The translations under genes and the position numbers were made by a program. Positions 45,801-54,977 of a DNA stretch of 64,000 bases are shown here, in pieces (the first letter of the stretch is position 1; each line of letters starts with the position of its first letter). Source of the DNA: GCA-2401155 sp045047085 (GTDB taxonomy: Bacteria > Pseudomonadota > Alphaproteobacteria > Rhizobiales > Rhizobiaceae); contig JASFYT010000004.1 of NCBI GenBank assembly GCA_045047085.1, positions 62,001-126,000 on the forward strand, in the 5' to 3' direction. The notes under the pieces are model-generated. The model saw nothing but the letters and a program-made list of their open reading frames with translations. It was not told the DNA's origin and did no database searches.

Positions 45801-47167
45801 AAATCAGAGTTTTCAGAAGTGGGCATGGGGATGCTTTGTTGCTGACAAGCGATACAGGCAAACACATATTAATCGATGGTGGCGTACCAGCTGCTTACGA
45901 GGATCATTGGGCAACGACCATTGGAAAGCTACGCGACAAAAACGAACCGCTGGAACTGATATATATTTCTCATATTGACCGTGATCACATAGGAGGCATT
46001 GTCGAATTGTTCGACAATGAAGTCCTTTGGAGACTTTACGAAGCTCGAACCAGTAACCCATCGCTAAGCCGGCGCGCTAAAAAACCAAAAAAACCAAGGT
46101 TTAAACGCCCACCTGAAGTGAAGGCAATCTGGCACAATGGTTTCTGGGAAAAAACTCGCAAAAAGAGGATCAATAGCGGCCATTCTAATTCAATGGATAT
46201 AGCTGATATCTTTTCTCGTGGCGCTCAAATCCATGCAGGTGCTGGTGGTCAGCCTCCTGATCAACACGACCATAGGAAGGAAACAACTCCTGCCTCGCTG
46301 GCTGAAAGAATGCATTTTTTAGGTCAAAGTGTCGGGGACGCAATTGAGCTTGGTCGTCGGGTAGGCGGCCAACAGCTCAATATTCCAATCAATCCAGAAT
46401 TTGGTGGAAGTTTCATCACGCGGAAAAAAAATCAGAACCCTTTTTCCATTGGAGGTTTTGAAATCACAGTTCTTGGCCCAACTAAGGCTGAATTAAACAA
46501 GTTGGAGAAGGATTGGGATGCATGGCTCAACAAAAACCAAAAGAGATTGGCTGTGTTGAAAAAACGCCACGACCGCGATGCTGATAAACTGAAAAGTGCA
46601 AATTTTGATATTTCGAATATGGCTAAAGAGGCTTCGATTGCATTGTCGGGCAGCCAATATGTTTCACCACCCAATTTAGCGTCTATCATCCTCTTCGCTG
46701 AGAACGACGGGCGAACTATTCTATTGACTGGGGATGCCGATGACGCCTCGGTTCTTGCGGGATTAAAAGCAAAAGGACTGCTGGATGCCAACCAACAAAT
46801 TCATGTTAATGTCCACAAAATTGGACATCACGGAGCAGACAACAGCTATTCCGATGAACTCGCCCGAACAGTTCTGGCCGATGATTATGTCTTTTGCGGT
46901 GACGGTGCCAATACCAATCCGGAAACAGATGTTATTAGTGGCTATTTAGGGGTTTTGTTGGAGGGCGACAACAATCATCCACCCGCTATTAAACCCGGTA
47001 TGAAGCCAACATTTTGGTTTAGTTCCGGACCTGGATTGGAATCAGATAGTAAACTTAATAGCCATTGGGTCAAAGTCGAAAAGGAGTTAAAAAAATGGCA
47101 AAAGGACTATCCAAATAAATTTCGTTATAAGTTTTTGAAATCTGGAGACAGTTTTCTCGTTAAATAA
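45797..47167 (+). CDS. Metallo-beta-lactamase fold hydrolase (ComEC-like MBL)
   Basis: A 456-residue protein with an MBL domain whose metal motif is in LELIYISHIDRDHIGGIVEL (H59, D61, D63, H64), the THxDxDH form of ComEC-type nucleases rather than HxHxDH. ILIDGG precedes it, GRTILLTGDADDASVLAGLK gives the later metal ligand, and INVHKIGHHGADNSYSDEL-like VHKIGHHGADNSYSDEL gives the distal histidines. A long basic insert (residues ~85-215) separates the first motif from the rest. No membrane span or signal peptide is seen. It is translationally coupled to the protease. AVAST type 1 anti-phage systems pair an MBL protein and a protease with a STAND NTPase, which is missing here. Function is inferred. 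Confidence 0.83.
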   Translation: MKIRVFRSGHGDALLLTSDTGKHILIDGGVPAAYEDHWATTIGKLRDKNEPLELIYISHIDRDHIGGIVELFDNEVLWRLYEARTSNPSLSRRAKKPKKPRFKRPPEVKAIWHNGFWEKTRKKRINSGHSNSMDIADIFSRGAQIHAGAGGQPPDQHDHRKETTPASLAERMHFLGQSVGDAIELGRRVGGQQLNIPINPEFGGSFITRKKNQNPFSIGGFEITVLGPTKAELNKLEKDWDAWLNKNQKRLAVLKKRHDRDADKLKSANFDISNMAKEASIALSGSQYVSPPNLASIILFAENDGRTILLTGDADDASVLAGLKAKGLLDANQQIHVNVHKIGHHGADNSYSDELARTVLADDYVFCGDGANTNPETDVISGYLGVLLEGDNNHPPAIKPGMKPTFWFSSGPGLESDSKLNSHWVKVEKELKKWQKDYPNKFRYKFLKSGDSFLVK

Positions 47168-47454
47168 AATATACGCAACAGCTTACTCTGTTGTGAGTCA
47201 TTAGAATGTTTGTTCAGTGGTTCTGTCTCGCGGGTGATTTCGGAGTTGGCGACCTTCCTTTTAAAACCTCGATCTGCCTTGATAAGTGCCTTCAACATAT
47301 GTGGAATGATATTTTCGACAGATTCTTGCTGCTCATATACTGCCTCATACGCATCAGCATTATCTACCGGTAACGCATTCAAGTATGCGCTTGCGGTAAA
47401 AGTGATCTTGGTTGTCTTACGATCAGGCTGTTTGCCAAGTTTGAGCGGTGCCAT
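47125..47454 (-). CDS. DUF2274-like protein, remnant of a conjugative-transfer region
   Basis: A 109-residue frame whose first ~75 residues (MAPLKLGKQPDRKTTKITFT, PHMLKALIKADRGFKRKVA) match the DUF2274 pattern: an LKLG opening, a ribbon-helix-helix-like body and a TDRGF-type end. DUF2274 genes usually sit next to trbI in Ti-type conjugation clusters of alphaproteobacteria. No other trb/tra gene is here. The last ~30 residues overlap the MBL gene's 3' end and look like read-through past a lost stop. It is probably an ICE or plasmid remnant. Confidence 0.5.
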   Translation of the reverse strand: MAPLKLGKQPDRKTTKITFTASAYLNALPVDNADAYEAVYEQQESVENIIPHMLKALIKADRGFKRKVANSEITRETEPLNKHSNDSQQSKLLRIFYLTRKLSPDFKNL

Positions 47455-47489
47455 GATTAGCGCACTCTCGCTATCATTGGCGGCAATAT

Positions 47490-47940
47490 GTTACCTTTGC
47501 TCCCGCCGTGTTGTGGGATGGTCTATTGCAAAGCCGTCAAACCACTGAACTTGTCATACAGGCATTGTTGATGGCCGTATGGCGTAGAAAATCGAAAAGT
47601 AAGGCCTTGATACATTCGAACCAAAGCTCGCAATTTACCAGAATTGAATGGTCTTCCTTTCTAAAGCATCAGAATCTGGAACACAGCATAAGCAGGCGTG
47701 GGAACTGTCACGACAATGCTTTGCCGAGAGCCTCCAATCTGCCGAAGCACGAACGCATCCGTCGCAGACTATATAAAACCAGAGATGAATCTCATCAGGA
47801 TGAGTTCGACTACATTGAGATGTTTTGAAATCCAAAGCGTAGGCATGTTAGAAATCGTATGTTGTCACCAATCTTCTTTGAAAGACAACCGAAACTAAAC
47901 CAGCAAAGTGTCTACAATTCTTGGGGCCATTCAGGATGAG
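47490..47940 (+). mobile_element. IS3 family orfB (integrase) relic
   Basis: Three pieces in different frames give the end of an IS3 OrfB: YLCSRRVVGWSIAKPS, then LVIQALLMAVWRRKSKSKAL, SISRRGNCHDNALPRASNLP and RIRRRLYKTRDESHQDEFDY with IEMF, then after a stop NPKRRHVRNRMLSPIFFERQ with PKLNQQSVYNSW. Intact relatives read SRRGNCHDNAVAESFF here, so the catalytic region is damaged too. At least one frameshift and one stop are present and orfA and the 5' half of orfB are gone. Terminal repeats were not recognised. Confidence 0.78.
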
Positions 47941-47988
47941 CTGGAAACAGATCATTTTAATTCGACAGAGAACAAGGTGAATTAGCAG

Positions 47989-49375
47989 ATGGAATGGTAT
48001 TATACGATTGGTGTTCTACTGGGGCACCGTCTGTTTTTTAATGTTCATGGGGCTTCCCGTGGCATTTGCATTTTTTGCCGCGAATATTGCCGGTACGTTC
48101 ATTTTCATCGGTGGGGATGTTGCCCTTGTTTTGATGCCAATGGAATTTCATAACTCGATAAAATTCACGCTTTCATCCATTCCGCTTTTTTGTCTTGATG
48201 GGAGAAATATTATTGCAAACCGGTGTGGCCTTTCAGGCCATCGGCCCGATTGACCGGATGATTTCCCGCCTGCCGGGGCGGCTGTCGATTGTTGCCGTAG
48301 TCGGCCGCACGGTGTTCTCATCCTTGTCCAGTTCAACCATTGCCAATACCGCCATCCTTGGCTCTGTTCTGTTGCCTGACATGGTGAAGCGTGGCTATAG
48401 TCCAGCGATTTCAATGGGGCCAATTATGGCGGTTGGCGGAATTGCGATGTTGGTATCACCTTCCGAACTTGCTGTTTTATTGGCCAGCATGGCCGAGCAA
48501 TCCATCTCGAATCTGTTGATTGCGGGCATCATTCCCGGCATTTTAATGGCAACGCTGTTTTTCCTTTACGTGATTGGCGGTGTATTTTGGCCCCGTCCAT
48601 TGCGCCAACCTATCAGTCGGATGAAGATAAATTTGATGAGCCGGTTGCAGTGGATTTGGTCTGGGGAAACAAAGTCAGGCGTTCTTACAAATACAATGGC
48701 GGCGCGCGCAGACTGGTCAATCTACTGTTGCCATTCATATTATATATCCTCCCTCTTGGAATTATTTTTGTCGTCGTGGTTGGCAGTATATTTTTCAAAA
48801 TTGCCGCCCCTACCGAGGCTGCGGCTCTGGGTTGCCTTGCCGCACTTCCTGCTTGCTATGTTTTTCGTGGCTTCAGCAGTGTGACTAAAATATCTGACAT
48901 CGAACCTACAGAGTTTTCTTTCAATGAAGTCTGGAAATCCCTGATAGAGACCGCAAAAGTTTCTGTGATGATCCTGTTTATCATCACCGGTTCTTTGGTG
49001 TTCAGCCAGGCGCTGGCAAATTCAGGAGCAACCAAAGGGTTGCTGGAAGCAGTCCTCTCAATGGACCGCACTCCGTTTACGATTGTGCTAGTCATGATGG
49101 GCGTATTGCTATTCCTGGGAGCGTTCATGGATCAGGTGAGCATGCTTTTACTCACCTTGCCGTTTTTCTTTCTCGGCGCAAATTCACTTCGGGAAATTTA
49201 TAATATCGATCCAAACTGGTTGATGGTGTTGATGCTGATCGCAATGGAAATCAGCCTGCTAACGCCACCGTTTGGATTGCTGCTCTATGTGATGAAAGGC
49301 GTGGCGCCATTCAAGGTCACCATCGGCGCAGTCATTGGGGCAGCGCTGCCAATTATCGGGATCGAGAAGGCGGGA
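47989..49375 (+). pseudogene. TRAP large permease (DctM) pseudogene with three frameshifts
   Basis: Starting at the ATG MEWYYTIGVLL, the DctM sequence jumps frame at ~48021-48025 (+1), in the T6 run at 48186-48191 (+1) and in the T4 run at 48585-48588 (-1). Conceptual joining gives a continuous large subunit: FLMFMGLPVAFAFFAANIAG, MGEILLQTGVAFQAIGPIDR, FSSLSSSTIANTAILGSVLL, PTEAAALGCLAALPA and ISLLTPPFGLLLYVMKGVAP. The last membrane segment is missing and the frame runs into the 3' end of the acyl-CoA synthetase gene. No binding protein or DctQ is adjacent. All three lesions are near homopolymers, so sequencing error should be excluded for them, but not for the lost C-terminus. Confidence 0.82.
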
Positions 49376-49447
49376 TTAGCTGAAGAAAATCATTTTCTGT
49401 TGCGCGCTTCATGTCCGCCAACCGGCTTCTCCTTTTCAGGAAGCGCT

Positions 49448-51109
49448 TTATCGCTTTACAACTACTCCAGCTTTTTCCCGGTCCCATGTCTTATCGGTTT
49501 GACCGGTTTCCCGAAGTTTGAACTTTTGAATTTTCCCGCTCTCGGTGCGCGGCATGTCTGCGACAAATTCAATGAATCTTGGTACACTGAAATATGACAT
49601 CCGGGTTTCACAGAAGCGGATCAATTCCTCTTCCGATAGGCTCTCGCCATCCTTAAGTACGATGACTGTCATCACCTCGTCTTCGCCAAGTTCAGAATCC
49701 ACCGCAAATACCGCCGCAACGCTGACAGACGGATGAGAGGCCAAAACCTGTTCCACCTCAAACGAAGAAATGTTTTCTCCGCGCCGGCGGATTGAATCCT
49801 TTGTCCGGTCGATGAATTTGAAATAGCCATCTGCATCGCGCACTACTCGGTCACCGGTATGGAGCCAGTGATTGCGCCATGTGGCGATGGTCTGGTCCTG
49901 CATGTTGAAATATCCGCTGGCCATCGAATAGGGTTCGTCGGCGCGAAGCAACAGTTCGCCTGCTGTGCCGTCAGGAACCGATTGATCATGTTCGTCAGCA
50001 ACCCGTGCCTCGAAGCCTTTTTTGACAACGCCCATCGTATCGCCGCGATAAGTATGAGCGTCCGTACCAATGACTGCGTTGCTTTCTGTAGCGCCATACC
50101 CGTCAAAAAGAACGATGGCACAGCGATCCATAAACTCGTCATGGAAATTCCACGGAACCCCGGGAGCAAGCGAGGCTCTCACGTTATGAGCGGATTCATT
50201 TGGCACGACATCCTTGGATAAAAGCATCGGCACCATCGCGCCCAGTAGATAGGTGATGGTCGCTTTGCTCTCCACCAGGTCGTCCCAAAATTTGGATACC
50301 GAGAACCGCTTTCCGACAATTTGTGTTGCGCCATATAGCAGTGCCTGGAAAAAGCAACCCAATGCATTTACATGGAATAGAGGTAACGTGGTGTGTAGTA
50401 TATCATTTTCACAAACTCCAATTTGCCGGGCGGTATAAACGGCCCACCAATAAAATTGCGCATGGGGACATAACACCCCTTTTGATAATCCGGTTGTGCC
50501 GGATGTATAAAGAATGGCAACCGGATCACCCGGCCCAAGCTCGGCAGGCGCTACCACTTCGCCGGTTGCAGGCAAGGGCTTGATTGAAATTTCTGTAGTC
50601 TGAGAACCCTCATATTCACCGATCACAAATATCTCGGTCAACGGCAGTTTGGCAAGGTCAAGGGTGTCCAGCACCGGCAAAAATTTATCTTCGAGACAAC
50701 ATAATTTTGCACCAGAATTTTCGATGATATGTTGTAATTGAAAGCCACGCGATGCTGTGTTGATTGGTACAGCGATAGCACCGAGCCAAGCGCATCCTAA
50801 AAATATTTTGATGAATTCAAGGCGGTTGCTGCAGAAGATTACAACCCTATCACCCTTTCCAATTCCCGCACCTTCAAAAACTCCAGCCCATAAGGCCGCC
50901 TCTATGCAGGCGCCGGAGAATGAAAGAGTTTCACCATCACAGTTGAATAACTCCTTATCGCCATAACGCTCGGCTTGACGTTGGAGAATAACAGGCACAT
51001 TGCGGTCCTCGAGCGGAAAATTCTGCATAATCTTTTCCGTTAGAGTCGCAGTAATCTTTGCAGCTTCATTAATGCGTACCCAGCTGTCATCAAGTCTGTT
51101 CGTGCTCAT
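49448..51109 (-). CDS. AMP-forming acyl-CoA synthetase
   Basis: A 553-residue ANL-superfamily ligase that activates a carboxylic acid to its CoA thioester. The P-loop is AILYTSGTTGLSKGVLCPHA, the adenine motif FDGYGATESNAVIGTD, then WLHTGDRVVRDADGYFKFID, the hinge DRTKDSIRRRGENISSFEVE and the catalytic lysine in PRTESGKIQKFKL. The ATG at 51109 follows a weak site; a frame from 51154 is unneeded. It is close to crotonobetaine/carnitine-CoA ligase-type enzymes and may feed the thiolase pathway downstream. It is intact although both neighbours are decayed. Confidence 0.9.
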   Translation of the reverse strand: MSTNRLDDSWVRINEAAKITATLTEKIMQNFPLEDRNVPVILQRQAERYGDKELFNCDGETLSFSGACIEAALWAGVFEGAGIGKGDRVVIFCSNRLEFIKIFLGCAWLGAIAVPINTASRGFQLQHIIENSGAKLCCLEDKFLPVLDTLDLAKLPLTEIFVIGEYEGSQTTEISIKPLPATGEVVAPAELGPGDPVAILYTSGTTGLSKGVLCPHAQFYWWAVYTARQIGVCENDILHTTLPLFHVNALGCFFQALLYGATQIVGKRFSVSKFWDDLVESKATITYLLGAMVPMLLSKDVVPNESAHNVRASLAPGVPWNFHDEFMDRCAIVLFDGYGATESNAVIGTDAHTYRGDTMGVVKKGFEARVADEHDQSVPDGTAGELLLRADEPYSMASGYFNMQDQTIATWRNHWLHTGDRVVRDADGYFKFIDRTKDSIRRRGENISSFEVEQVLASHPSVSVAAVFAVDSELGEDEVMTVIVLKDGESLSEEELIRFCETRMSYFSVPRFIEFVADMPRTESGKIQKFKLRETGQTDKTWDREKAGVVVKR

Positions 51110-51302
51110 AAAATTACTTTCGAGCGAACCGCTCGCTCCTCCAGTTAAATGCAATCAGTTCCATATTATCGAAAATATTCACATCGGTGCAATGTTTTCG
51201 ATAGCGGGCTATCCCAAATGGGATGTTTTTGATACAACATGAATATGCATATATCGTACAAGAACAACAAAACGAATTCAATACAACTGAGGATATTTAG
51301 TC

Positions 51303-52076
51303 ATGAAAATTTGGTATCAAAGCTATGTCGATTATGAGAACGGCAAGACCTATTGAGATATGCTTGCCAAGCATCTGGATGAAGTGATTTCGCCAAGTAC
51401 GACCTATGACATAAGGGGCATTACGCCATTTGATTCCTACCCGCATCCGATTGTTGAAATGCGATGCGCTCGCGAAATGATCTGCAATGCCATTCAGGCG
51501 GAACGCGAAGGTTACGATGCTTTTGTGGTTAGTCATTTTCAGGATGCAGGACTTTATGAGGCTCGCTCAGCAGTGGATATTCCAGTCATCGCTCTTGGCG
51601 AAGCCACCATGCTTTACTGCTGTCAGTTAGGGTAGCGGCTTGGTATTGTGACGATTAATCCTCGCTTTATTCCGTGGTTTCACCATCACATCGGCAAATA
51701 TGGTTTGAAGGAACGGGTAACCGGCGTGCATGCCATGAGTTTTGAGCCGGGACAAATTCTGGAGGCATATGAATCACCTGAGAAGACGGAGGAAGTTCGG
51801 TTGCTGTTTGAAGAACAGAGCAAACCGTTGGTCGCTTCCGGTATCGATGTACTAATCCCTGGGGGCAGCATTCCAATGCTGTTGTTTTCCAAAATTCATA
51901 ACCACACCAATGATGATGCACCTGTCATAAATGGTATTCCAATTGTAATAAAAATGGCCGAGATGGCAGTTACCCTCAAGCGACTGACGGGACAAGGGGA
52001 GAGCAGGGTTTCCGATTATACCAAAGCTCCGCCGGAAGTGTTGGAAGAGTTCATGACTCATCCCAAAGGGCTCTAA
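51303..52076 (+). pseudogene. Asp/Glu/hydantoin racemase family gene with two in-frame stops
   Basis: The frame from ATG 51303 is continuous with the hydantoin-racemase family (KIWYQSYVDYENGKTY, MICNAIQAEREGYDAFVVSH, VIALGEATMLYC, RLGIVTINPRFIPWFHHHIG, IPGGSIPMLLFSKI) for ~258 codons but is interrupted by TGA at 51354-51356, where tryptophan (TGG) would fit, and TAG at 51633-51635, where glutamine (CAG) would fit. Both are single transitions. Because TGA and TAG are both involved, codon reassignment is unlikely. The catalytic cysteine positions cannot be judged. It is probably inactive; the start of the second part at 51648 lacks the N-terminal half. Confidence 0.8.
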
Positions 52077-52094
52077 TCGGGCCGGTGTCTCGTA

Positions 52095-52571
52095 CTATTT
52101 TATATTGTTATTGTTGAGATGCTCCAACAACACGGTTAATACAGGTTTGATGCGCTCAGCGTCGGTATCTGCCAAGGACTGCAATAGACCGAATTCATGT
52201 TCACGCGCTTCGACCACTAATTTCGTGGCAAGTTCGCGTCCATGATCTGTCAGGAATATCCGTTTCCGACGACCATCGTCGGCGTCGAATTTTCTAATGA
52301 CCAGTCCGCGCTTATCCATTTGATCAATGATGTGGGTTAGGCGAGATTGCTCCACCAAGGCCATATCAGCGAGGCGTGTAACCATGGCACCGTCCTTATC
52401 TATCAGGCTTGCCAATACGCGCCATTCGGGAACCCGTAAGCCACTCTGGCGAACTCGAGTATGAAATTGCTCGCTGGCTTTTCTCGATGCCGCTGCCAAA
52501 AGATACAATAGATAGGAATCAACGAAAGTCTCATTTTCGGGTTCGTCAGTCTTTGATGACTTTTCTAGCAT
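52095..52571 (-). CDS. MarR family transcriptional regulator
   Basis: A 158-residue MarR protein: the winged helix spans residues ~40-110 with VPEWRVLASLIDKDGAMVTR, LADMALVEQSRLTHIIDQMD and the wing FDADDGRRKRIFLTDHGREL. The ATG at 52571 is chosen because TTGGAGT sits 11 bases upstream; a TTG at 52613 would add 14 residues. It is divergent from the ferredoxin reductase gene and probably represses the oxygenase operon until an aromatic ligand binds. Confidence 0.88.
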   Translation of the reverse strand: MLEKSSKTDEPENETFVDSYLLYLLAAASRKASEQFHTRVRQSGLRVPEWRVLASLIDKDGAMVTRLADMALVEQSRLTHIIDQMDKRGLVIRKFDADDGRRKRIFLTDHGRELATKLVVEAREHEFGLLQSLADTDAERIKPVLTVLLEHLNNNNIK

Positions 52572-52665
52572 GTCCGGATTACTCCAATTATTATTAAAAT
52601 GTTTATCTACCAATAAGCAACGCTTGACAAGTTATATGAATTTTCATACATTTTTTAAGTGTTAA

Positions 52666-53625
52666 ATGGATTCCAATATGAGCATCGATCTTATTGTAAA
52701 AAATGTCTCGCAAGTAACTGAGCGAATTCGCCTGATCGAGTTTTCCGATGCCGTGAATTCACCATTGCCATCTTATTCCGCAGGCGCACATGTGGATTTT
52801 GACCTCAATGAATTGGGGAATCGCTCTTATTCCCTGATCGACTGGACGCACCCCGATGAAAAGTCCACAACTTATACAGTTGCGGTTCAGCGGGAAGAGG
52901 ACGGACTTGGCGGCTCCATGAAAATGCATGAACTTGCTGTTGGGCAGAATTTATCATGTTCTGATCCATCCAATGATTTCGAACTGGTTGATATTGATGC
53001 ACCTTCTTTGTTGCTGGCTGGAGGAATTGGCATCACGCCGATTATTTCCATGATGACCCATTTGAACGGTCAAGGATGCCTCTATAAGGGGCATTATACC
53101 GGACGTAGTCAAAACCTAATGGCTTTCCTGCCGCAACTTAAAGATAGATTTAGCGAAAACATTGAACTGTATTTTGATGATCAAAAGCCTCTAGATTTAC
53201 GGGCTCTGTTTGCGGATATCGATCCGGCAACTCAGTGTTATTTGTGCGGTCCTAAGGGAATGATCGAAGCTGCAAAATCCGCTGCCATTTCAAATGGTGT
53301 GCCCGATAAGAACATTCATTTTGAATTGTTTGCAGCCCCCGAAGCGCAGAGCGATGATCAGCCCTTTGAGGTTGAGCTCAGCAGCACCGGCCAAGTTTAC
53401 ACTATTCCCGTTGGCCAGACGATTATCGAGGTTTTGGAAAATGCCGACGTTGACATGATGTATGACTGCCAACGCGGTGATTGCGGAATCTGTCAGACCG
53501 ATGTGATCAGCGGCACGCCAGATCATCGGGACGTGGTATTATCAAAAGACGAACGGGCAGCCGGAAACGTAATGCAAATTTGCGTTAGCCGAGCGAAATC
53601 CGCACGTCTGGTGCTGGATATTTAG
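52666..53625 (+). CDS. Oxygenase reductase, phthalate-dioxygenase-reductase/VanB type
   Basis: A 319-residue reductase with FMN/FAD-binding SAGAHVDFDLNELGNRSYSL near residue 38, NAD-binding LLLAGGIGITPIISMMTHLN and CYLCGPKGMIEAAKSAAISN, and a C-terminal [2Fe-2S] domain with CQRGDCGICQTDVISGTPDH and a later MQICVSRAKS. It would supply electrons to the Rieske oxygenase encoded next. A second ATG at 52678 is possible. It is the first gene of a set extending, with mostly overlapping starts, to the SDR at 59444. Confidence 0.92.
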   Translation: MDSNMSIDLIVKNVSQVTERIRLIEFSDAVNSPLPSYSAGAHVDFDLNELGNRSYSLIDWTHPDEKSTTYTVAVQREEDGLGGSMKMHELAVGQNLSCSDPSNDFELVDIDAPSLLLAGGIGITPIISMMTHLNGQGCLYKGHYTGRSQNLMAFLPQLKDRFSENIELYFDDQKPLDLRALFADIDPATQCYLCGPKGMIEAAKSAAISNGVPDKNIHFELFAAPEAQSDDQPFEVELSSTGQVYTIPVGQTIIEVLENADVDMMYDCQRGDCGICQTDVISGTPDHRDVVLSKDERAAGNVMQICVSRAKSARLVLDI

Positions 53626-53636
53626 AGGGAGGAAGA

Positions 53637-54977
53637 ATGATGCAAGGACACAAGCTTACCGCCGAAGATATTTCGAATATGGTAGAAGGCTACCAGGTGC
53701 ACCGCGATGTTTATACCAGCGAGGAAGTGTACCGGCTCGAAATGCGCCATTTGTTTTCCAATGTCTGGGTTTTTGTTGGACACGAAAGCCAAACCACGAA
53801 AAAAGGCGACTATTTCACTACCCAAATCGGCGACCAACCCGTTATTCAAGTGCACCATTCTGATGGTGAAATTCATGTTCTGCACAATCGATGCCCTCAT
53901 AAGGGGACAAAAATTGCCATTGACCGTCAAGGCAATACAGGCAAATTTTTCCGATGTCCCTATCATGCCTGGTCGTTCAAAACCGATGGTTGCCTTTTGG
54001 CAATTCCGTTGAAGAAGGGCTATGTGGACACTGGGCTTGATCAAACTGAAAATGTTAAAGGCATTAAGCCGGTTGGTGCGGTTCGCAACTATCGGGGTTT
54101 TATTTTTGCGCGACTGGCGAAACAGGGCATAGAATTCGACGAGTTCTTTGGCGACAGCCTGTCTTCAATCGATAATATGGTAGACCGATCACCTGCAGGA
54201 AGGTTGGAAGTTGCAGGCCCGCCGCTTCGCTATATGCACCAGTGCAACTGGAAAATGCTGGTGGAGAACCAGACCGATACATGCCACCCAATGGTGGCCC
54301 ATGAAAGCAGTGCCGGGACGGCTGTAAAGATTTGGGAAAAGATGGGGAAACCGGAACCAACGCCACCGGCTATGCAGATTATTGCACCTTTTATGTCACC
54401 TTATGAGTTTTTTGAAGATATGGGCATTCGTACCTGGCCCAATGGGCACGGGCATACGGGTGTGCACCACTCAATTCATTCTGACTACGAGCAAATTCCC
54501 GGTTATTTCGAAGCTATGGTTGAGGCATATGGCGAGGAGAAAACCAAAGCAACATTGGATGAAAATCGCCATAACACGATTTATTTCCCCAATATTATGG
54601 TCAAGGCCCCTGTTCAGCAATTGCGTAACTTCATCCCGCTTGGTGCCGGTAAGACCTTGGTGGAGAGTTATGTATTTAGACTGGTAGACGCCCCTGATGA
54701 ACTCGTTGCCCGCTCTGCGATGTACAATCGTATGATCAACGCGCCGACATCGATCGTCGGTCATGACGATCTTGAAATGTATGAACGGGCGCAGGAAGGG
54801 CTGATGTCTAATGGTCTGGAATGGGTAAATATCCAACGGCTATATGAGAACAATGAAGACTTTGACCAAGAGGTGGTGGAAAATGGCACCACGGAGCGCC
54901 AAATGCGCAATCAGTTTAATGCCTGGGTAAAATTCATGGTCTGCTCCATGCCACAGACCGACGAGGTGTCCCAATGA
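53637..54977 (+). CDS. Rieske aromatic-ring-hydroxylating oxygenase, alpha subunit
   Basis: A 446-residue catalytic subunit. The Rieske cluster ligands are C86/H88 (VLHNRCPHKGTKIAID) and C107/H110 (FFRCPYHAWSFKTDGC); the mononuclear iron is bound by H217 and H222 with the bridging D214 in VENQTDTCHPMVAHESS. It is of the benzoate/toluate and anthranilate-like alpha type by size. A GGGAGGAAG site precedes it. The beta subunit overlaps its end by four bases. The aromatic substrate is unknown; neighbouring CoA genes suggest an aromatic acid. Confidence 0.92.
   Translation: MMQGHKLTAEDISNMVEGYQVHRDVYTSEEVYRLEMRHLFSNVWVFVGHESQTTKKGDYFTTQIGDQPVIQVHHSDGEIHVLHNRCPHKGTKIAIDRQGNTGKFFRCPYHAWSFKTDGCLLAIPLKKGYVDTGLDQTENVKGIKPVGAVRNYRGFIFARLAKQGIEFDEFFGDSLSSIDNMVDRSPAGRLEVAGPPLRYMHQCNWKMLVENQTDTCHPMVAHESSAGTAVKIWEKMGKPEPTPPAMQIIAPFMSPYEFFEDMGIRTWPNGHGHTGVHHSIHSDYEQIPGYFEAMVEAYGEEKTKATLDENRHNTIYFPNIMVKAPVQQLRNFIPLGAGKTLVESYVFRLVDAPDELVARSAMYNRMINAPTSIVGHDDLEMYERAQEGLMSNGLEWVNIQRLYENNEDFDQEVVENGTTERQMRNQFNAWVKFMVCSMPQTDEVSQ

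Noticed and set aside
47176..47193. CAACAG/CTGTTG inverted repeat after the MBL gene as a terminator
   Set aside because: The six-base stem is weak and no T run follows; it may be chance.
51354..51356. In-frame TGA read as tryptophan (recoding)
   Set aside because: A TAG also interrupts the same gene, and all other genes here use TGA as a normal stop, so mutation is simpler.
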